64,000 nucleotides of DNA from Deinococcus sp. Leaf326 (GCF_001424185.1 NZ_LMOM01000098.1:980-64979); one strand, 5' to 3'. Counted from the first letter of the stretch, positions 33,363 through 44,965 are shown. Notes: generated by a model not told the origin, from the sequence alone. Made by a program: numbers and translations.

Positions 33363-33400
33363 AAAAGAAAACCCCCGCCGCGCAACAGGTGCGGGCGGGG
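33363..33400 (-). terminator. Attenuator terminator in the pheS leader
   Basis: On the minus strand CCCCGCC (33394-33400) pairs with GGCGGGG (33372-33379 region), followed by GTTTTCTTTT (33363-33371). It lies between the probable promoter and pheS, so it acts on pheS expression. Confidence 0.7.
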
Positions 33401-33490
33401 CCAAGCGCGGCTGACCACGGTTCCAGGTGAACACTTCAGGTCAGCGCGGCCCCGCTCCAGGTAAACGGCGAAGGTGTACCGGGGCGGGGC
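33395..33490 (-). promoter_or_regulatory. pheS leader with mutually exclusive pairing segments
   Basis: In the transcript, segment 1 is GCCCCGC (33484-33490), segment 2 is GCGGGGCC (33448-33455), and segment 3 is GGCCCCGC (33395-33402). Segment 2 is complementary to both 1 and 3. Segment 3 is also the 5' arm of the terminator. A separate hairpin GCTGACC/GGTCAGC (33439-33445 / 33410-33416) sits between. This is the logic of transcription attenuation. Confidence 0.55.
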
Positions 33491-33495
33491 GTCAT
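33436..33495 (-). CDS. Candidate leaderless leader peptide of pheS (19 aa)
   Basis: ATG 33495 lies 7 nt after the -10 box TACGCT (33503-33508) and would encode MTPRPGTPSPFTWSGAALT. It has one Phe (TTT) followed two codons later by a Trp. Translation would run across segments 1 and 2 of the leader and stop just before the middle hairpin. It has too few Phe codons for a classical phenylalanine attenuator, so its role as the sensor is uncertain. Confidence 0.4.
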   Translation of the reverse strand: MTPRPGTPSPFTWSGAALT

Positions 33496-33502
33496 GTCAC
33501 GC

Positions 33503-33508
33503 AGCGTA
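33503..33508 (-). promoter_or_regulatory. -10 box of the pheS operon
   Basis: TACGCT on the minus strand, preceded by TGC as in extended -10 promoters. The leader of about 180 nt to pheS contains the attenuator. Confidence 0.5.
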
Positions 33509-33573
33509 GCAGACCGCCCGGCCGCTGCCCCCTGACCGGCGTTCCGGCTTCCCGGACAGCGGGTCAGGCCCCC

Positions 33574-34011
33574 TCAGGGCCCCTCGCGCGGCGGCAGGGC
33601 GGCGGCCCCGAACCAGAAGGCCTCGAAGGACCTGATGACCTCGACGAACTCGCCGACCGTCACCGGCTTGGGAATATAGGCGTTGGCATGCAGGTTGTAG
33701 CTGCGCCAGATGTCGCTCTCGGCGCGCGAGGTGGTCAGGACGATCACCGGAATACGGCGCAGCGCCTCGTCCTCCTTCAGGATGTCGAGCGCCTCGAGGC
33801 CGCTCATACGCGGCATGTTCAGGTCCATCAGGACCACATCGGGCGCCGGCGCTCCTGCGTAGGCGCCCTCGCGGCGCAGGAAGGCCAGCGCCTCGACGCC
33901 GTCGCGGGCCACGTGCAGGCGGTGGAGAAAATCGGCCTCGCCGAAGGCCTCCTCGGTCAGCAGGATGTCGGCCGGGTTGTCCTCGACCAGCAGGATCTCA
34001 ATAGCTCTCAT
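33574..34011 (-). CDS. Single-domain response regulator (Rcp1-like)
   Basis: This 145-residue CheY-like receiver has no output domain. The acidic pocket is EDN at 10-12, the phospho-acceptor is Asp63 in VVLMDLNMPRMSG, then TTSRAESD and Lys in YIPKPV. The NPAD-ILLTEEAF start and the length are typical of Rcp1-type regulators paired with phytochrome-like or CHASE3 kinases. The ATG lies inside the 3' end of the kinase gene, overlapping by 14 bp, so the two are a pair. Confidence 0.9.
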   Translation of the reverse strand: MRAIEILLVEDNPADILLTEEAFGEADFLHRLHVARDGVEALAFLRREGAYAGAPAPDVVLMDLNMPRMSGLEALDILKEDEALRRIPVIVLTTSRAESDIWRSYNLHANAYIPKPVTVGEFVEVIRSFEAFWFGAAALPPREGP

Positions 34012-35644
34012 GGGGCAGGTCTCCGAGGGGCGCCGCGCCCGCGGGGGCGTCGGGCAGGCTGAACGAGAAGATACTGCCTTCACCCGGCACGCTGTCCACC
34101 CAGACCTCGCCGCCGTGGTGCTCGGCCGCGCTGCGCGTCACCGCCAGCCCGATGCCGCTGCCCTCGTAGGCGTCGTTGGCGTGCAGACGCTCGAAGACCC
34201 CGAAGATCCGCCCGAAATACTGGGCCTCAATGCCGATGCCGTTGTCGGACACCGACACCACCCAGCGCCCGGCCTCGCGCCTTGCCCCCACCGTCACGTG
34301 CGGGGTCCGGCCGGGCGCCCGGAACTTCAGGGCATTGGTGAGCAGGTTCAGGACCATATGGCGCAGAAGTTCGGCGTTGCCCTGCACGGTCGGCAGCGGC
34401 CCGACCTCTATTACGGCGCCCGTCTCCGCGACCTTGGTGCCCAGGTCGGCCACGATCTGCGCGCTCAGCTCGGCCAGATCCACCGGGGCGCTGACCGGCT
34501 TGGCGCTGCGCACGCGCGAAAAGGCCAGCAGGTCCTGGATGAGGTTTTTCAGGCGCTGCGTGGCCGAGATGGTAAAGGCGATGTACTGGTCGGCCCGCGC
34601 GTCGAGCTGGCCCCCGTAGCGCCGCGCGAGCAGTTCGGTGTAGCTGCCGATGGTCCGCAGCGGTTCTTGCAGGTCATGCGAGGCGACGTAGGCGAAGCGT
34701 TCGAGTTCGCGGTTGCTGCGCGACAGATTCACGTTGCTCTCGCGCAGGGCCTCGCCCGCCTCGGCCAGCGCCCGCTCGCGCTGCTGGACCGCCTGCGCCA
34801 TGCGCCCGAACTGCCCACCCAGCACGTCGAGTTCCCGCACGCCGGTCCGGGCCAGGGGGCGGCCGTAGTTGCCGGCCGCCAGTTCGCCGGCGCCGCGCGT
34901 GAAGTCCTGCACGCCGCGCGACACGGTGCGGGCCGAACGCCGCGAGGCCCACAGCAGCAGCGCCGCGCACAGCAGGACGCCGGCCGGAGTGCCCCACTGC
35001 ACTGCACGCAGGGTACGGCGGCTCTGGTCGAGGGCCGCCGCCAGGCGCTGGTTCTCGTTTTCGGCCATCAGGCCCAGCAGCTCGCGCGCCTGGGCCAGCT
35101 GCCGCCGCCCGAGGCCCTCGGCGACGAGCGCCGCCGCGCCGGCCAGCGACCGCCGCCGGGCCGTGATCTCCTGGGTGGCGGCTCCGGTGGCCCAGGCCCG
35201 CACCTCGGTATTCAGGAGGTCCAGGCTGCCGAGCTGCCGGGCCGTCGCTCCCTGCGTGCTTAGGCGCCCGACATCGCGCGTGAACGACACCTGCGCGCGG
35301 GCGTAGGGCTCCAGGTAGCTGTCGTCTCCTGTAATCACGAACCCGCGCTGGCTATTTTCCAGGTTCACGATGTCGCTCTCGAGCGAGCGGATCAGGTTCA
35401 GCCGGGCCTGGGAGGCCGTGACCTCCTGCACGCTGCGCCCGTTGACCCCCACGCCGTACAGCACCGCCGCCGCGAGCAGCACGAGCAGCAGCAGCGGGGC
35501 CAGCAGCGGCCGCAGGATCAGGCCCGAGAGTGTGGCGCCGTGCGGGGGGACGCCGGTGTCCGGTCCACCGGGCCCCGGCGCTCCGGGCGCCAGTCCGGAC
35601 ACCGCGGGCGCGGGGGGGGCGGACGTGGGCTGGGGCGCGGGCAT
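33998..35644 (-). CDS. CHASE3-HAMP sensor histidine kinase
   Basis: This 548-residue membrane kinase has a Pro-rich cytoplasmic N-terminus and a first helix (about 47-68). A CHASE3 extracellular sensor (about 70-210, with LENSQRGFVITGDDSYLEPY), a second helix (about 225-240) and HAMP follow. HisKA has His323 in YVASHDLQEPLRTI. HATPase has NLLTNALKF, DNGIGI and GSGIGLAV. SHDLQEPLR is typical of kinases related to bacteriophytochromes. A TACAAT element lies about 10 nt upstream of ATG 35644. Confidence 0.92.
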   Translation of the reverse strand: MPAPQPTSAPPAPAVSGLAPGAPGPGGPDTGVPPHGATLSGLILRPLLAPLLLLVLLAAAVLYGVGVNGRSVQEVTASQARLNLIRSLESDIVNLENSQRGFVITGDDSYLEPYARAQVSFTRDVGRLSTQGATARQLGSLDLLNTEVRAWATGAATQEITARRRSLAGAAALVAEGLGRRQLAQARELLGLMAENENQRLAAALDQSRRTLRAVQWGTPAGVLLCAALLLWASRRSARTVSRGVQDFTRGAGELAAGNYGRPLARTGVRELDVLGGQFGRMAQAVQQRERALAEAGEALRESNVNLSRSNRELERFAYVASHDLQEPLRTIGSYTELLARRYGGQLDARADQYIAFTISATQRLKNLIQDLLAFSRVRSAKPVSAPVDLAELSAQIVADLGTKVAETGAVIEVGPLPTVQGNAELLRHMVLNLLTNALKFRAPGRTPHVTVGARREAGRWVVSVSDNGIGIEAQYFGRIFGVFERLHANDAYEGSGIGLAVTRSAAEHHGGEVWVDSVPGEGSIFSFSLPDAPAGAAPLGDLPHESY

Positions 35645-35719
35645 GGCGGCCCCGATTGTAGGTCACCCCGGCAACCCAGCCGGCCGGCCGAAAGACGCGG
35701 GCGTGCGACCATAGACCTT

Positions 35720-37197
<1,478 letters not shown>

Positions 37198-37201
<4 letters not shown>

Positions 37202-37725
37202 GCCTCATGCGAAAGTTTGTGGTGGCGGGCGTGCTGGCGACTCTGGGCGTGGCCTCGGCCGACGTGTACGTGCCGGGCACCACGGTGTCCTACGACGTGT
37301 CGCGCGAACAGACGACCGGCAAGAACACCAGCAACATCTTTCTGGACGAGGTCAACGACACGGTCAACAAGACCTTCGTCGCCCTGATGTGCCAGGACGG
37401 GGCCTTCGTGTTCTACCTCACGGCCAAGGACCCGCTGTACACCCTGGCCGACTATAAAACCAGGACCACACCGCCCCTGAGCTATCAGGTGGACGCCGGC
37501 ACTCCGCGCACCGTCGCGTCCGTGTGGTCGGGCGAAGAGAACAAGCCCAACCTCAATGCCCTGTTCGTCCCCAACGAGGTCGACGCCCAGCTGCTCGCGG
37601 CCTTCCGCTCGGCCCAGAGCAAGGTGGTCATCCAGGTCAAGCGGGTGGGCCTGCGCGAACTGACCTACACCTTTCCGGTGCGGGGCCTGACGCAGGCCAT
37701 CGCGGCCGTCAAGAACTGCAAGTAG
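37198..37725 (+). CDS. Secreted hypothetical protein coupled to the antiporter
   Basis: This 175-residue protein begins with a signal peptide (MRKFVVAGVLATLGVASADV, cleavage expected after about residue 21). The mature part is beta-rich and contains two Cys, one in ALMCQDGAF and one at the penultimate residue, which could form a disulfide. No family is recognised. The ATG overlaps the antiporter stop, so they are co-translated; a role in envelope ion homeostasis is only a guess. Confidence 0.7.
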
Positions 37726-37774
37726 GGGCGGGCGCCGGGAGCCTGCCCGGCCCCTCCTCGTCTGACCTGCAAAG

Positions 37775-37812
37775 ACACCCTCCCTCCGGCGCCGGGGCGA
37801 GGGTGTTACGGT
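37775..37812 (+). promoter_or_regulatory. glyA promoter with large palindrome
   Basis: ACACCCTC (37775-37782) and GAGGGTGT (37799-37806) are perfect arms around the inner palindrome CCGGCGCCGG (37786-37795). The -10 box TACGGT (37807-37812) follows directly, 6 nt before the ATG. The palindrome occupies the -35 and spacer positions and so looks like an operator. Confidence 0.5.
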
Positions 37813-37818
37813 GAAGGC

Positions 37819-39045
<1,227 letters not shown>

Positions 39046-39059
39046 GCCCGTGCGCTGCT

Positions 39060-39099
39060 GGCGGCCGGCAGGGGACACAGAACGTCCCTGCCGGCCGCC
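39060..39099. terminator. Bidirectional hairpin between glyA and the convergent small gene
   Basis: GGCGGCCGGCAGGG (39060-39073) pairs perfectly with CCCTGCCGGCCGCC (39086-39099), with a 12-nt loop. U-tracts are poor on both sides. Confidence 0.65.
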
Positions 39100-39101
39100 T
39101 T

Positions 39102-39416
39102 CTACATCACGACGTCCAGACCGCTCAGGCACTCCTCGGCTATCGCGCGGGCCAGGGGGTCGCGGGTGCTGCGAGCGTAACTGACGCCGATGTGCAGGTG
39201 TTCCTGCCCGGTCTGGTCACCCACGAGGGCAAGGGTCTGGTAGAAGGCCAGATGCACGTGCGCGAGCAAGATGTCGCGGGTGCGCTCGGGGGGCAGACCA
39301 CGCAGCCGCCGCAGGGCGTCGCCGTAGGCTACCTTCGCGCGGCGCTGGTCGCCCTCGACCGCCCACTCGCGGCCGAGTTGCAGGTCGCGCGCGGCACTGA
39401 GGTAGGCGGGCCTCAC
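39102..39416 (-). CDS. Small helical (TPR-like) hypothetical protein
   Basis: This 104-residue helical protein has a pattern (YLSAARDLQLGREWAVEGDQ, AKVAYGDALRRL, HVHLAFYQTLALVGD) that suggests TPR-like helix pairs. No family is certain. GTG 39416 overlaps the stop of an upstream 15-codon ORF in a GTGA, and there is no good Shine-Dalgarno sequence, so translation may depend on coupling. Confidence 0.6.
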   Translation of the reverse strand: MRPAYLSAARDLQLGREWAVEGDQRRAKVAYGDALRRLRGLPPERTRDILLAHVHLAFYQTLALVGDQTGQEHLHIGVSYARSTRDPLARAIAEECLSGLDVVM

Positions 39417-39460
39417 GTGGCCCTCCAGAGGGTCGCGCAGGCAGGAGGGTCCCGGAACAT
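39413..39460 (-). CDS. Candidate leaderless mini-ORF (15 aa) upstream of the TPR-like gene
   Basis: ATG 39460 lies 7 nt after TAGAAT (39468-39473) and encodes MFRDPPACATLWRAT. TGA overlaps the GTG of the next gene (GTGA). A frameshift error joining the two into one longer protein is an alternative explanation. Confidence 0.4.
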   Translation of the reverse strand: MFRDPPACATLWRAT

Positions 39461-39467
39461 GCAGCCG

Positions 39468-39473
39468 ATTCTA
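39468..39473 (-). promoter_or_regulatory. -10 box upstream of the 39.4-kb mini-ORF
   Basis: TAGAAT on the minus strand, 7 nt before ATG 39460. Confidence 0.5.
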
Positions 39474-39555
39474 GCCCGCGCTGCTGCTCAGGGGCTCCAC
39501 GCCTGACCGGAGACGCCCTGGCTAGTCTTCACGCGCAGAGACGGAAGTCCGCGGC

Positions 39556-40154
39556 TCAGAGCCAGCCCTTCTCGCGCGCCCGGCGGGCCGCCTCCACGCG
39601 GTTTTCGGCCGCCATCTTGCCGATGGCCTCGGAGAGGTAGTTGCGCACCGTACCCTCCGAAAGACCCAGGCCGGCGGCGATGGCCGAGGTGCTCGCTCCG
39701 CCCTCGGCGGCGCCCAGCACCTGCCGCTCGCGTTCGGTGAGGGGACTGGGGTCGGCCCACGCCTCGCCCGCCAGCGCGGGGTCGATGGCCCGCCCGCCCG
39801 CGTGCACCTGCCGGATGGCCTGCGCGAGTTCGGCGGCGGGCGCGTCCTTGAGCAGGTAGCCGCGCGCCCCGACCTCCAGCGCGCGGCGTAGGTAGCCCCC
39901 GCGCGCGAAGGTTGTCACGATGATGACGCGCACCTCCGGCAACTCGGCGCGCAGGCGCTCGGCCAGGTCCAGGCCACTGCGGCGGGGCATCTCGATGTCT
40001 GTGACCAGTACGTCGGGCCGCAGCGTGCGCGCCAGCACCAGCGCCTCGTCGCCTTCGGCTGCCGCGCCCACGACCTCCAGGCCGGGCTCCAGCGACAGCA
40101 GGGCCGTCAGCGCGCCGCGCACGAGCGCCTGGTCCTCAGCCAGCAGCACCCGGA

Positions 40155-40158
<4 letters not shown>
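39556..40158 (-). CDS. NarL/LuxR-family response regulator (DesR type)
   Basis: This 200-residue protein has a receiver domain with AED at 7-9 and phospho-acceptor Asp54 in LVTDIEMPRRSG. LLKDAPAAELAQAI contains the conserved Lys. The LuxR helix-turn-helix comes at about 135-195 (LTERERQVL, ASTSAIAAGLGLSEGTVRNYLSEAIGKM). ATG overlaps the kinase stop (ATGA). It is the last gene of a four-gene ABC/two-component operon and probably controls it. Confidence 0.92.
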
Positions 40159-41276
<1,118 letters not shown>

Positions 41277-41429
41277 CGGACACCTCCAGAGGGCGGCGAG
41301 AACGACAAAGGAAATAGGAAGCGGTGGCCCGCGGCCCCTTCCCCATCATGCACCCGCCCGCCGGAACGACGTTCATCTGCCTGACCTTCTGCCTGTTCCT
41401 GGCCCGCCACCGGACTCCGGACGCGGGGC

Positions 41430-42251
41430 TTAGCCTTCCCGGCTCTCGTCACGCTGCATTCCCCGCAGGGCCACCAGCCCGAACACGGCTGTGAAGGCCA
41501 GCAGCGCCAGCCAGTGCCCCGGCTCCTGAGCACCCTGGCCCGCCACCGTTCCCACGCCGATCTGGCCCAGGTGATAGGCGGGAAGCCACGGCGCGAGGCC
41601 GCGCACGAAGCTGGGCAGGCCCTCGAAGGGAATGAAGAGCCCCGAGGCGAAAGCCATGATGACACTCACGAGCTGCGCCGTGATCTGGGCCGCCTGCGGG
41701 TTGGCGACAAAGCCCACCGCCAGCCCCAGGGCGATCAGCGGCACCATGCCCAGCAGTAGTTTGCCCAGGGTCAGCAGCGCCAGCCCCGCGCCCATCGTCA
41801 CGCCGCCCGCGAAGTGCGCGAAGGCGTACAGGGCCGCCAGGGCCAGCGTGCTGAACAGCAGAGCCGCGAGCACCTTGGCCGCGAAGAACAGCGCCGAGGG
41901 CATGGGCGAGGCCCGCAGCAGCCGCAGCCAGCCGCCGACCCGCTCGGCCGCGATGCCCGACCCGAAGCTGAACATGGCGAGGCTAAGGAGCGAGTAGATC
42001 CCGAACCGCACCAGGATGATCTGCCCGACGCTCACGCCGCCCTCCGTGACCTCGCGCACGGCGGGCAGCCCGAACAGCGCGAAGAACAGGATGGGGAACC
42101 CGACGGTCCCGGCCGCGAACATGGGGTTGCGCAGCATCCGGCGCAGTTCGGCCAGCGTGAGCTGGGTCAGGGCGGGAAGCAGGGGCGCGGTGCGGCCGGC
42201 GGTGGGCTGCGGCAGGTCGGTGGTCGGGGGAAGATCGGTGAGCTGGGTCAT
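41430..42251 (-). CDS. ABC-2 type transporter permease
   Basis: This 273-residue membrane protein has six helices and the ABC-2 layout: a cytoplasmic N-terminus, then MLRNPMFAAGTVGFPILFFALFG as helix 1. FIPFEGLPSFVRGLAPWLPAYHL sits before the last helix. It forms the channel for the ATPase encoded just before it. Export of a lipid or antimicrobial compound is usual when paired with DesK/DesR-like systems. Confidence 0.9.
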   Translation of the reverse strand: MTQLTDLPPTTDLPQPTAGRTAPLLPALTQLTLAELRRMLRNPMFAAGTVGFPILFFALFGLPAVREVTEGGVSVGQIILVRFGIYSLLSLAMFSFGSGIAAERVGGWLRLLRASPMPSALFFAAKVLAALLFSTLALAALYAFAHFAGGVTMGAGLALLTLGKLLLGMVPLIALGLAVGFVANPQAAQITAQLVSVIMAFASGLFIPFEGLPSFVRGLAPWLPAYHLGQIGVGTVAGQGAQEPGHWLALLAFTAVFGLVALRGMQRDESREG

Positions 42252-42282
42252 AGCAGGACTCCTCGGGAGACGCAGGGGGGCT

Positions 42283-43185
42283 TCAGGCCTGGGCGGCGGA
42301 AGTGGAAGCAGGACGGGTCAGGTGGAGGAAGGCGTCTTCGAGGGTGGCCCGCGTAACTTCGAGACCGCGCAGTTCGGTGCCGCCCAGGAACAGGGCGCGC
42401 AGCGTGAGTTCGGGGGTGCGGGTGCGCAGCTCGGCGTGTCCGGCGGCGTCCACCCGCGCCTCTTCCACGCCCGGCAGGGCGCGCAGCTCGGCCAGCACGA
42501 GGTCGGAGACGAACCGGACCCGCGCGCGCCCCACCCCGGCACGCAGGGCGTCGGGCGTGCCGTCGGCCAGAATCTGCCCGCCGTTCATGACGACCACGCG
42601 GTCGGCGGCGCGCTCGGCTTCCTCGAGGTAGTGGGTGGTGAGCAGCACTGTGCGGCCCGCGCCGCGCAGCCGCGACACCGCCTCCCAGAAGGCGATGCGG
42701 CTGCCCGCGTCCATCCCGGTCGTCGGCTCGTCGATGAGCAGTACCGCCGGGTTGCCGACCACCGCCAGGGCAAAGGCCAGCCGCCGTTTCTGCCCGCCCG
42801 AGAGCGCTCCGGCGCGGCGCCCGGCGAGGCTACCCAGATCGGCCAGAGCCAGCGCCTCCGACACCGCCAGCGGCTGCGGATAGAAACTGGCGAAGAGCTG
42901 CACAGCCTCGCGCACCGTCAGGCCGAGCGGAATCGCGCTTTCCTGCGGCATGGCCCCCACGCGCGAGCGCACTCCGGGGCGCTGCGGGTCCCCGCCCAGC
43001 ACCCGCACCTCGCCGCGGGTGGGGCGTGCCAGCCCCAGCAGCAGCGAGATGGCGGTGGTCTTGCCGGCGCCGTTGGGCCCCAGCAGCGCCGTCAGTTCAC
43101 CTGCCCGCACCTCCAGCGTCAGGTCGCGCAGCGCCTGCACCGCCCCGAAGGTCTTGTCCACGCCCCGCAGCTCTATCGCGTTCAT
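42283..43185 (-). CDS. ABC transporter ATP-binding protein
   Basis: This 300-residue ATPase has Walker A GPNGAGKTTA, the Q-loop in AMPQESAIPLGLT, signature LSGGQKRRL, Walker B VLLIDEPTTGMD and the switch His in LLTTHYLEEAE. The C-terminal 80 residues are the DUF4162-like extension of drug/lipid exporters. It is the first gene of the operon; a GTGACA palindrome lies in its promoter region. Confidence 0.95.
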   Translation of the reverse strand: MNAIELRGVDKTFGAVQALRDLTLEVRAGELTALLGPNGAGKTTAISLLLGLARPTRGEVRVLGGDPQRPGVRSRVGAMPQESAIPLGLTVREAVQLFASFYPQPLAVSEALALADLGSLAGRRAGALSGGQKRRLAFALAVVGNPAVLLIDEPTTGMDAGSRIAFWEAVSRLRGAGRTVLLTTHYLEEAERAADRVVVMNGGQILADGTPDALRAGVGRARVRFVSDLVLAELRALPGVEEARVDAAGHAELRTRTPELTLRALFLGGTELRGLEVTRATLEDAFLHLTRPASTSAAQA

Positions 43186-43243
43186 GCCTTCATGGTGCGC
43201 GCCGGCCGGCGCGCGGCCCAGTGCGCGCTGTCAGGTGGCGGGG

Positions 43244-43257
43244 GTGACAAGTGTCAC
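43244..43257. promoter_or_regulatory. Palindrome GTGACA-AG-TGTCAC in the divergent promoter region
   Basis: Two perfect 6-base arms sit about 60 bp upstream of the ABC ATPase start (minus strand) and 58 bp upstream of the DdrA-like -10 box. A further TGTCA half-site is at 43229-43233. It is a plausible operator for either side. Confidence 0.45.
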
Positions 43258-43314
43258 AGGGGGGGAGGCGTTCGTCTCTCCTTTGCCCTGCACGCCCCGC
43301 CCGCCACTTCCCGC

Positions 43315-43320
43315 TAGACT
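43315..43320 (+). promoter_or_regulatory. -10 box of the DdrA-like gene
   Basis: TAGACT, 6 nt before ATG 43327, in a leaderless arrangement. Confidence 0.55.
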
Positions 43321-43326
43321 CGCCGC

Positions 43327-43935
43327 ATGGCCGACCTTGACCGCGTGCGTGAGGCCCTGCGCGCCAGCATGACCGCCTGGGCCACCCTGGAAGTGCGGGG
43401 CGACCAGGCCCGCGTGATTCCTTCTCCCGACCTCGATTCCCTGGTCGCCCACCTCGAACAGGCCGACCCCGGCTGGAGTATCGGTTGGAGCTGCGACGCC
43501 ACTTCGCCCTACGTGGTGCACGTCCGGCTGGATGCGGGCGGCGTATCGCGCGGGGGTCTGGGCAGCGGCCCGACCCTGCACGACGCCCGGCTCGCGGCCC
43601 TGGCCGACGCCGCGCGGCTCTACGGGGTAGGTACGGGCGGCGAGGGCCACTGGGTCGAGTACGACCCCGAAGACGGCCCGAACACCGCCGACCTCGACGC
43701 TGACCTAGGCGAAGACGGCGCCGCTCCCGCGCCCCGGCCCGCCGCGCTGCCCCCCGAGCCGCCGCGCGACCCGCAGATGGACAAGGCGCGGCGGCACATT
43801 GAAGACCTCATCGACCAGCTCAAGGCGGCGGGCAAGAGCGGCGAGGCCACCCGCGTCCTGCTGCGCGGGTACGGCGAGACCCTCGAGGAGAGCCGCGCCA
43901 TCTACAAAGAACTTCAGGCCATCCTGCGGGGCTAG
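43327..43935 (+). CDS. DdrA/Rad52-like protein (possible single-strand annealing fold)
   Basis: This 202-residue protein has the element order of Rad52-type proteins such as Deinococcus DdrA. A helix (LDSLVAHLEQADPGWSIGW) is followed by strands PYVVHVRLDAGGVSRGGLG, then a helix with DARLAALADAARLYGVG ending in a Gly pair, then HWVEYDPEDG. A Pro-rich linker (about 125-150) leads to a charged helical C-terminus (AGKSGEATRVLLRGYGETLEE). The resemblance is judged by eye and is distant. It has a leaderless promoter of its own and is followed after 3 bp by a metallophosphoesterase. Confidence 0.5.
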   Translation: MADLDRVREALRASMTAWATLEVRGDQARVIPSPDLDSLVAHLEQADPGWSIGWSCDATSPYVVHVRLDAGGVSRGGLGSGPTLHDARLAALADAARLYGVGTGGEGHWVEYDPEDGPNTADLDADLGEDGAAPAPRPAALPPEPPRDPQMDKARRHIEDLIDQLKAAGKSGEATRVLLRGYGETLEESRAIYKELQAILRG

Positions 43936-43938
43936 GAC

Positions 43939-44712
43939 ATGCACAAGCTGATCGCCATCGGAGACGTGCACGCCGATTTTGGACTGCTGTGGGACGCCCT
44001 GCGCGCCGCGAGTTGCGTGGACGCGCAGGGCCGGCCCACCGCCCCCGTCGTCTCGGGGCTGTATCAGGTCATCCTGATCGGCGACCTCGTGCATCCCAAG
44101 AGCGCCGAGGGCTACGCGCGCCTCATCGGCGCCGAGGCCTTCGACCCGCGCGACGAGGAACACCTCCTGAAAGCGGCGCGTGAGCAGGTCCGCGAACTCG
44201 GACGCCTGCGTGCCTATCAGGAAGCGGCGCCGCACAGCGTGCATATCATCCTCGGCAACCACGACGACGCCGTTCTGAACCCCAAATTCGTGCTGGGCAC
44301 GAGCGGGGGCCTGCGCCACGTCGAGTTCGACCCGGGACGCGGCGGCGTGATGCTCCCGCCCCACCTGCACGAATGGATGAGCGGCTTCGTGCGCGAGCTG
44401 CGCATAGGGGACGTGCAGTTCGCCCACGTCTCGCCGCTGCCGGCCCACCTGCACTACGACGACCTGTTTTACGCCGACCACAGCTCCAAACGCTGGTTTC
44501 GCGAGACGCCGGAGTATGTGCAGATGGCCGGACTGCGCTTCGGCGTGTACGGGCATACCCAGCCCGGCGGCGGCATCCTCTTTCACCACGACCCTCAGGG
44601 CGAGCTCAGCTTCGCCATGATCGACGCCCTCCAGGAGCGGGAATACCTGGAAGTCATGTACGACAGCACCGAAACCGCACAGCTACGCAGCGTCTGCGCC
44701 GTCCCCTTCTGA
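43939..44712 (+). CDS. Calcineurin-like metallophosphoesterase
   Basis: This 257-residue protein carries all metal-binding motifs of the family in order: IGDVHADFG, LIGDLVHPKS, ILGNHDDA, FAHVSPLP and YGHTQPGGG. The family includes protein phosphatases, nucleotidases and nucleases, so the substrate is not fixed by sequence. It lies 3 bp after the DdrA-like gene and is surely co-transcribed, which makes a DNA-end or nucleotide substrate worth considering. Confidence 0.9.
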   Translation: MHKLIAIGDVHADFGLLWDALRAASCVDAQGRPTAPVVSGLYQVILIGDLVHPKSAEGYARLIGAEAFDPRDEEHLLKAAREQVRELGRLRAYQEAAPHSVHIILGNHDDAVLNPKFVLGTSGGLRHVEFDPGRGGVMLPPHLHEWMSGFVRELRIGDVQFAHVSPLPAHLHYDDLFYADHSSKRWFRETPEYVQMAGLRFGVYGHTQPGGGILFHHDPQGELSFAMIDALQEREYLEVMYDSTETAQLRSVCAVPF

Positions 44713-44727
44713 GGGCTGCGCGCGTTG

Positions 44728-44756
44728 TTGACAACTGTGGGGTGCGCGGCTATCCT
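44728..44756 (+). promoter_or_regulatory. Promoter of the tRNA-Asp/tRNA-Phe unit
   Basis: The consensus -35 TTGACA (44728-44733) is followed by a 17-bp spacer and TATCCT (44751-44756). The first tRNA begins 40 bp later. Confidence 0.85.
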
Positions 44757-44795
44757 TAACCCCGCTGCTTTTCGGAGTGGCGAAAACACCAGACT

Positions 44796-44873
<78 letters not shown>

Positions 44874-44889
44874 TCCCCTCCGGGGGCAA

Positions 44890-44965
<76 letters not shown>

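Noticed and set aside
33363..33508. pheS leader as a T-box riboswitch
   Set aside because: TGGAACCGTG resembles the T-box core TGGNACCGCG, but N would be A, which does not pair with the A discriminator of tRNA-Phe. The leader before the terminator is also only about 100 nt and has no clear stem I. Kept as an attenuator of unknown sensor.
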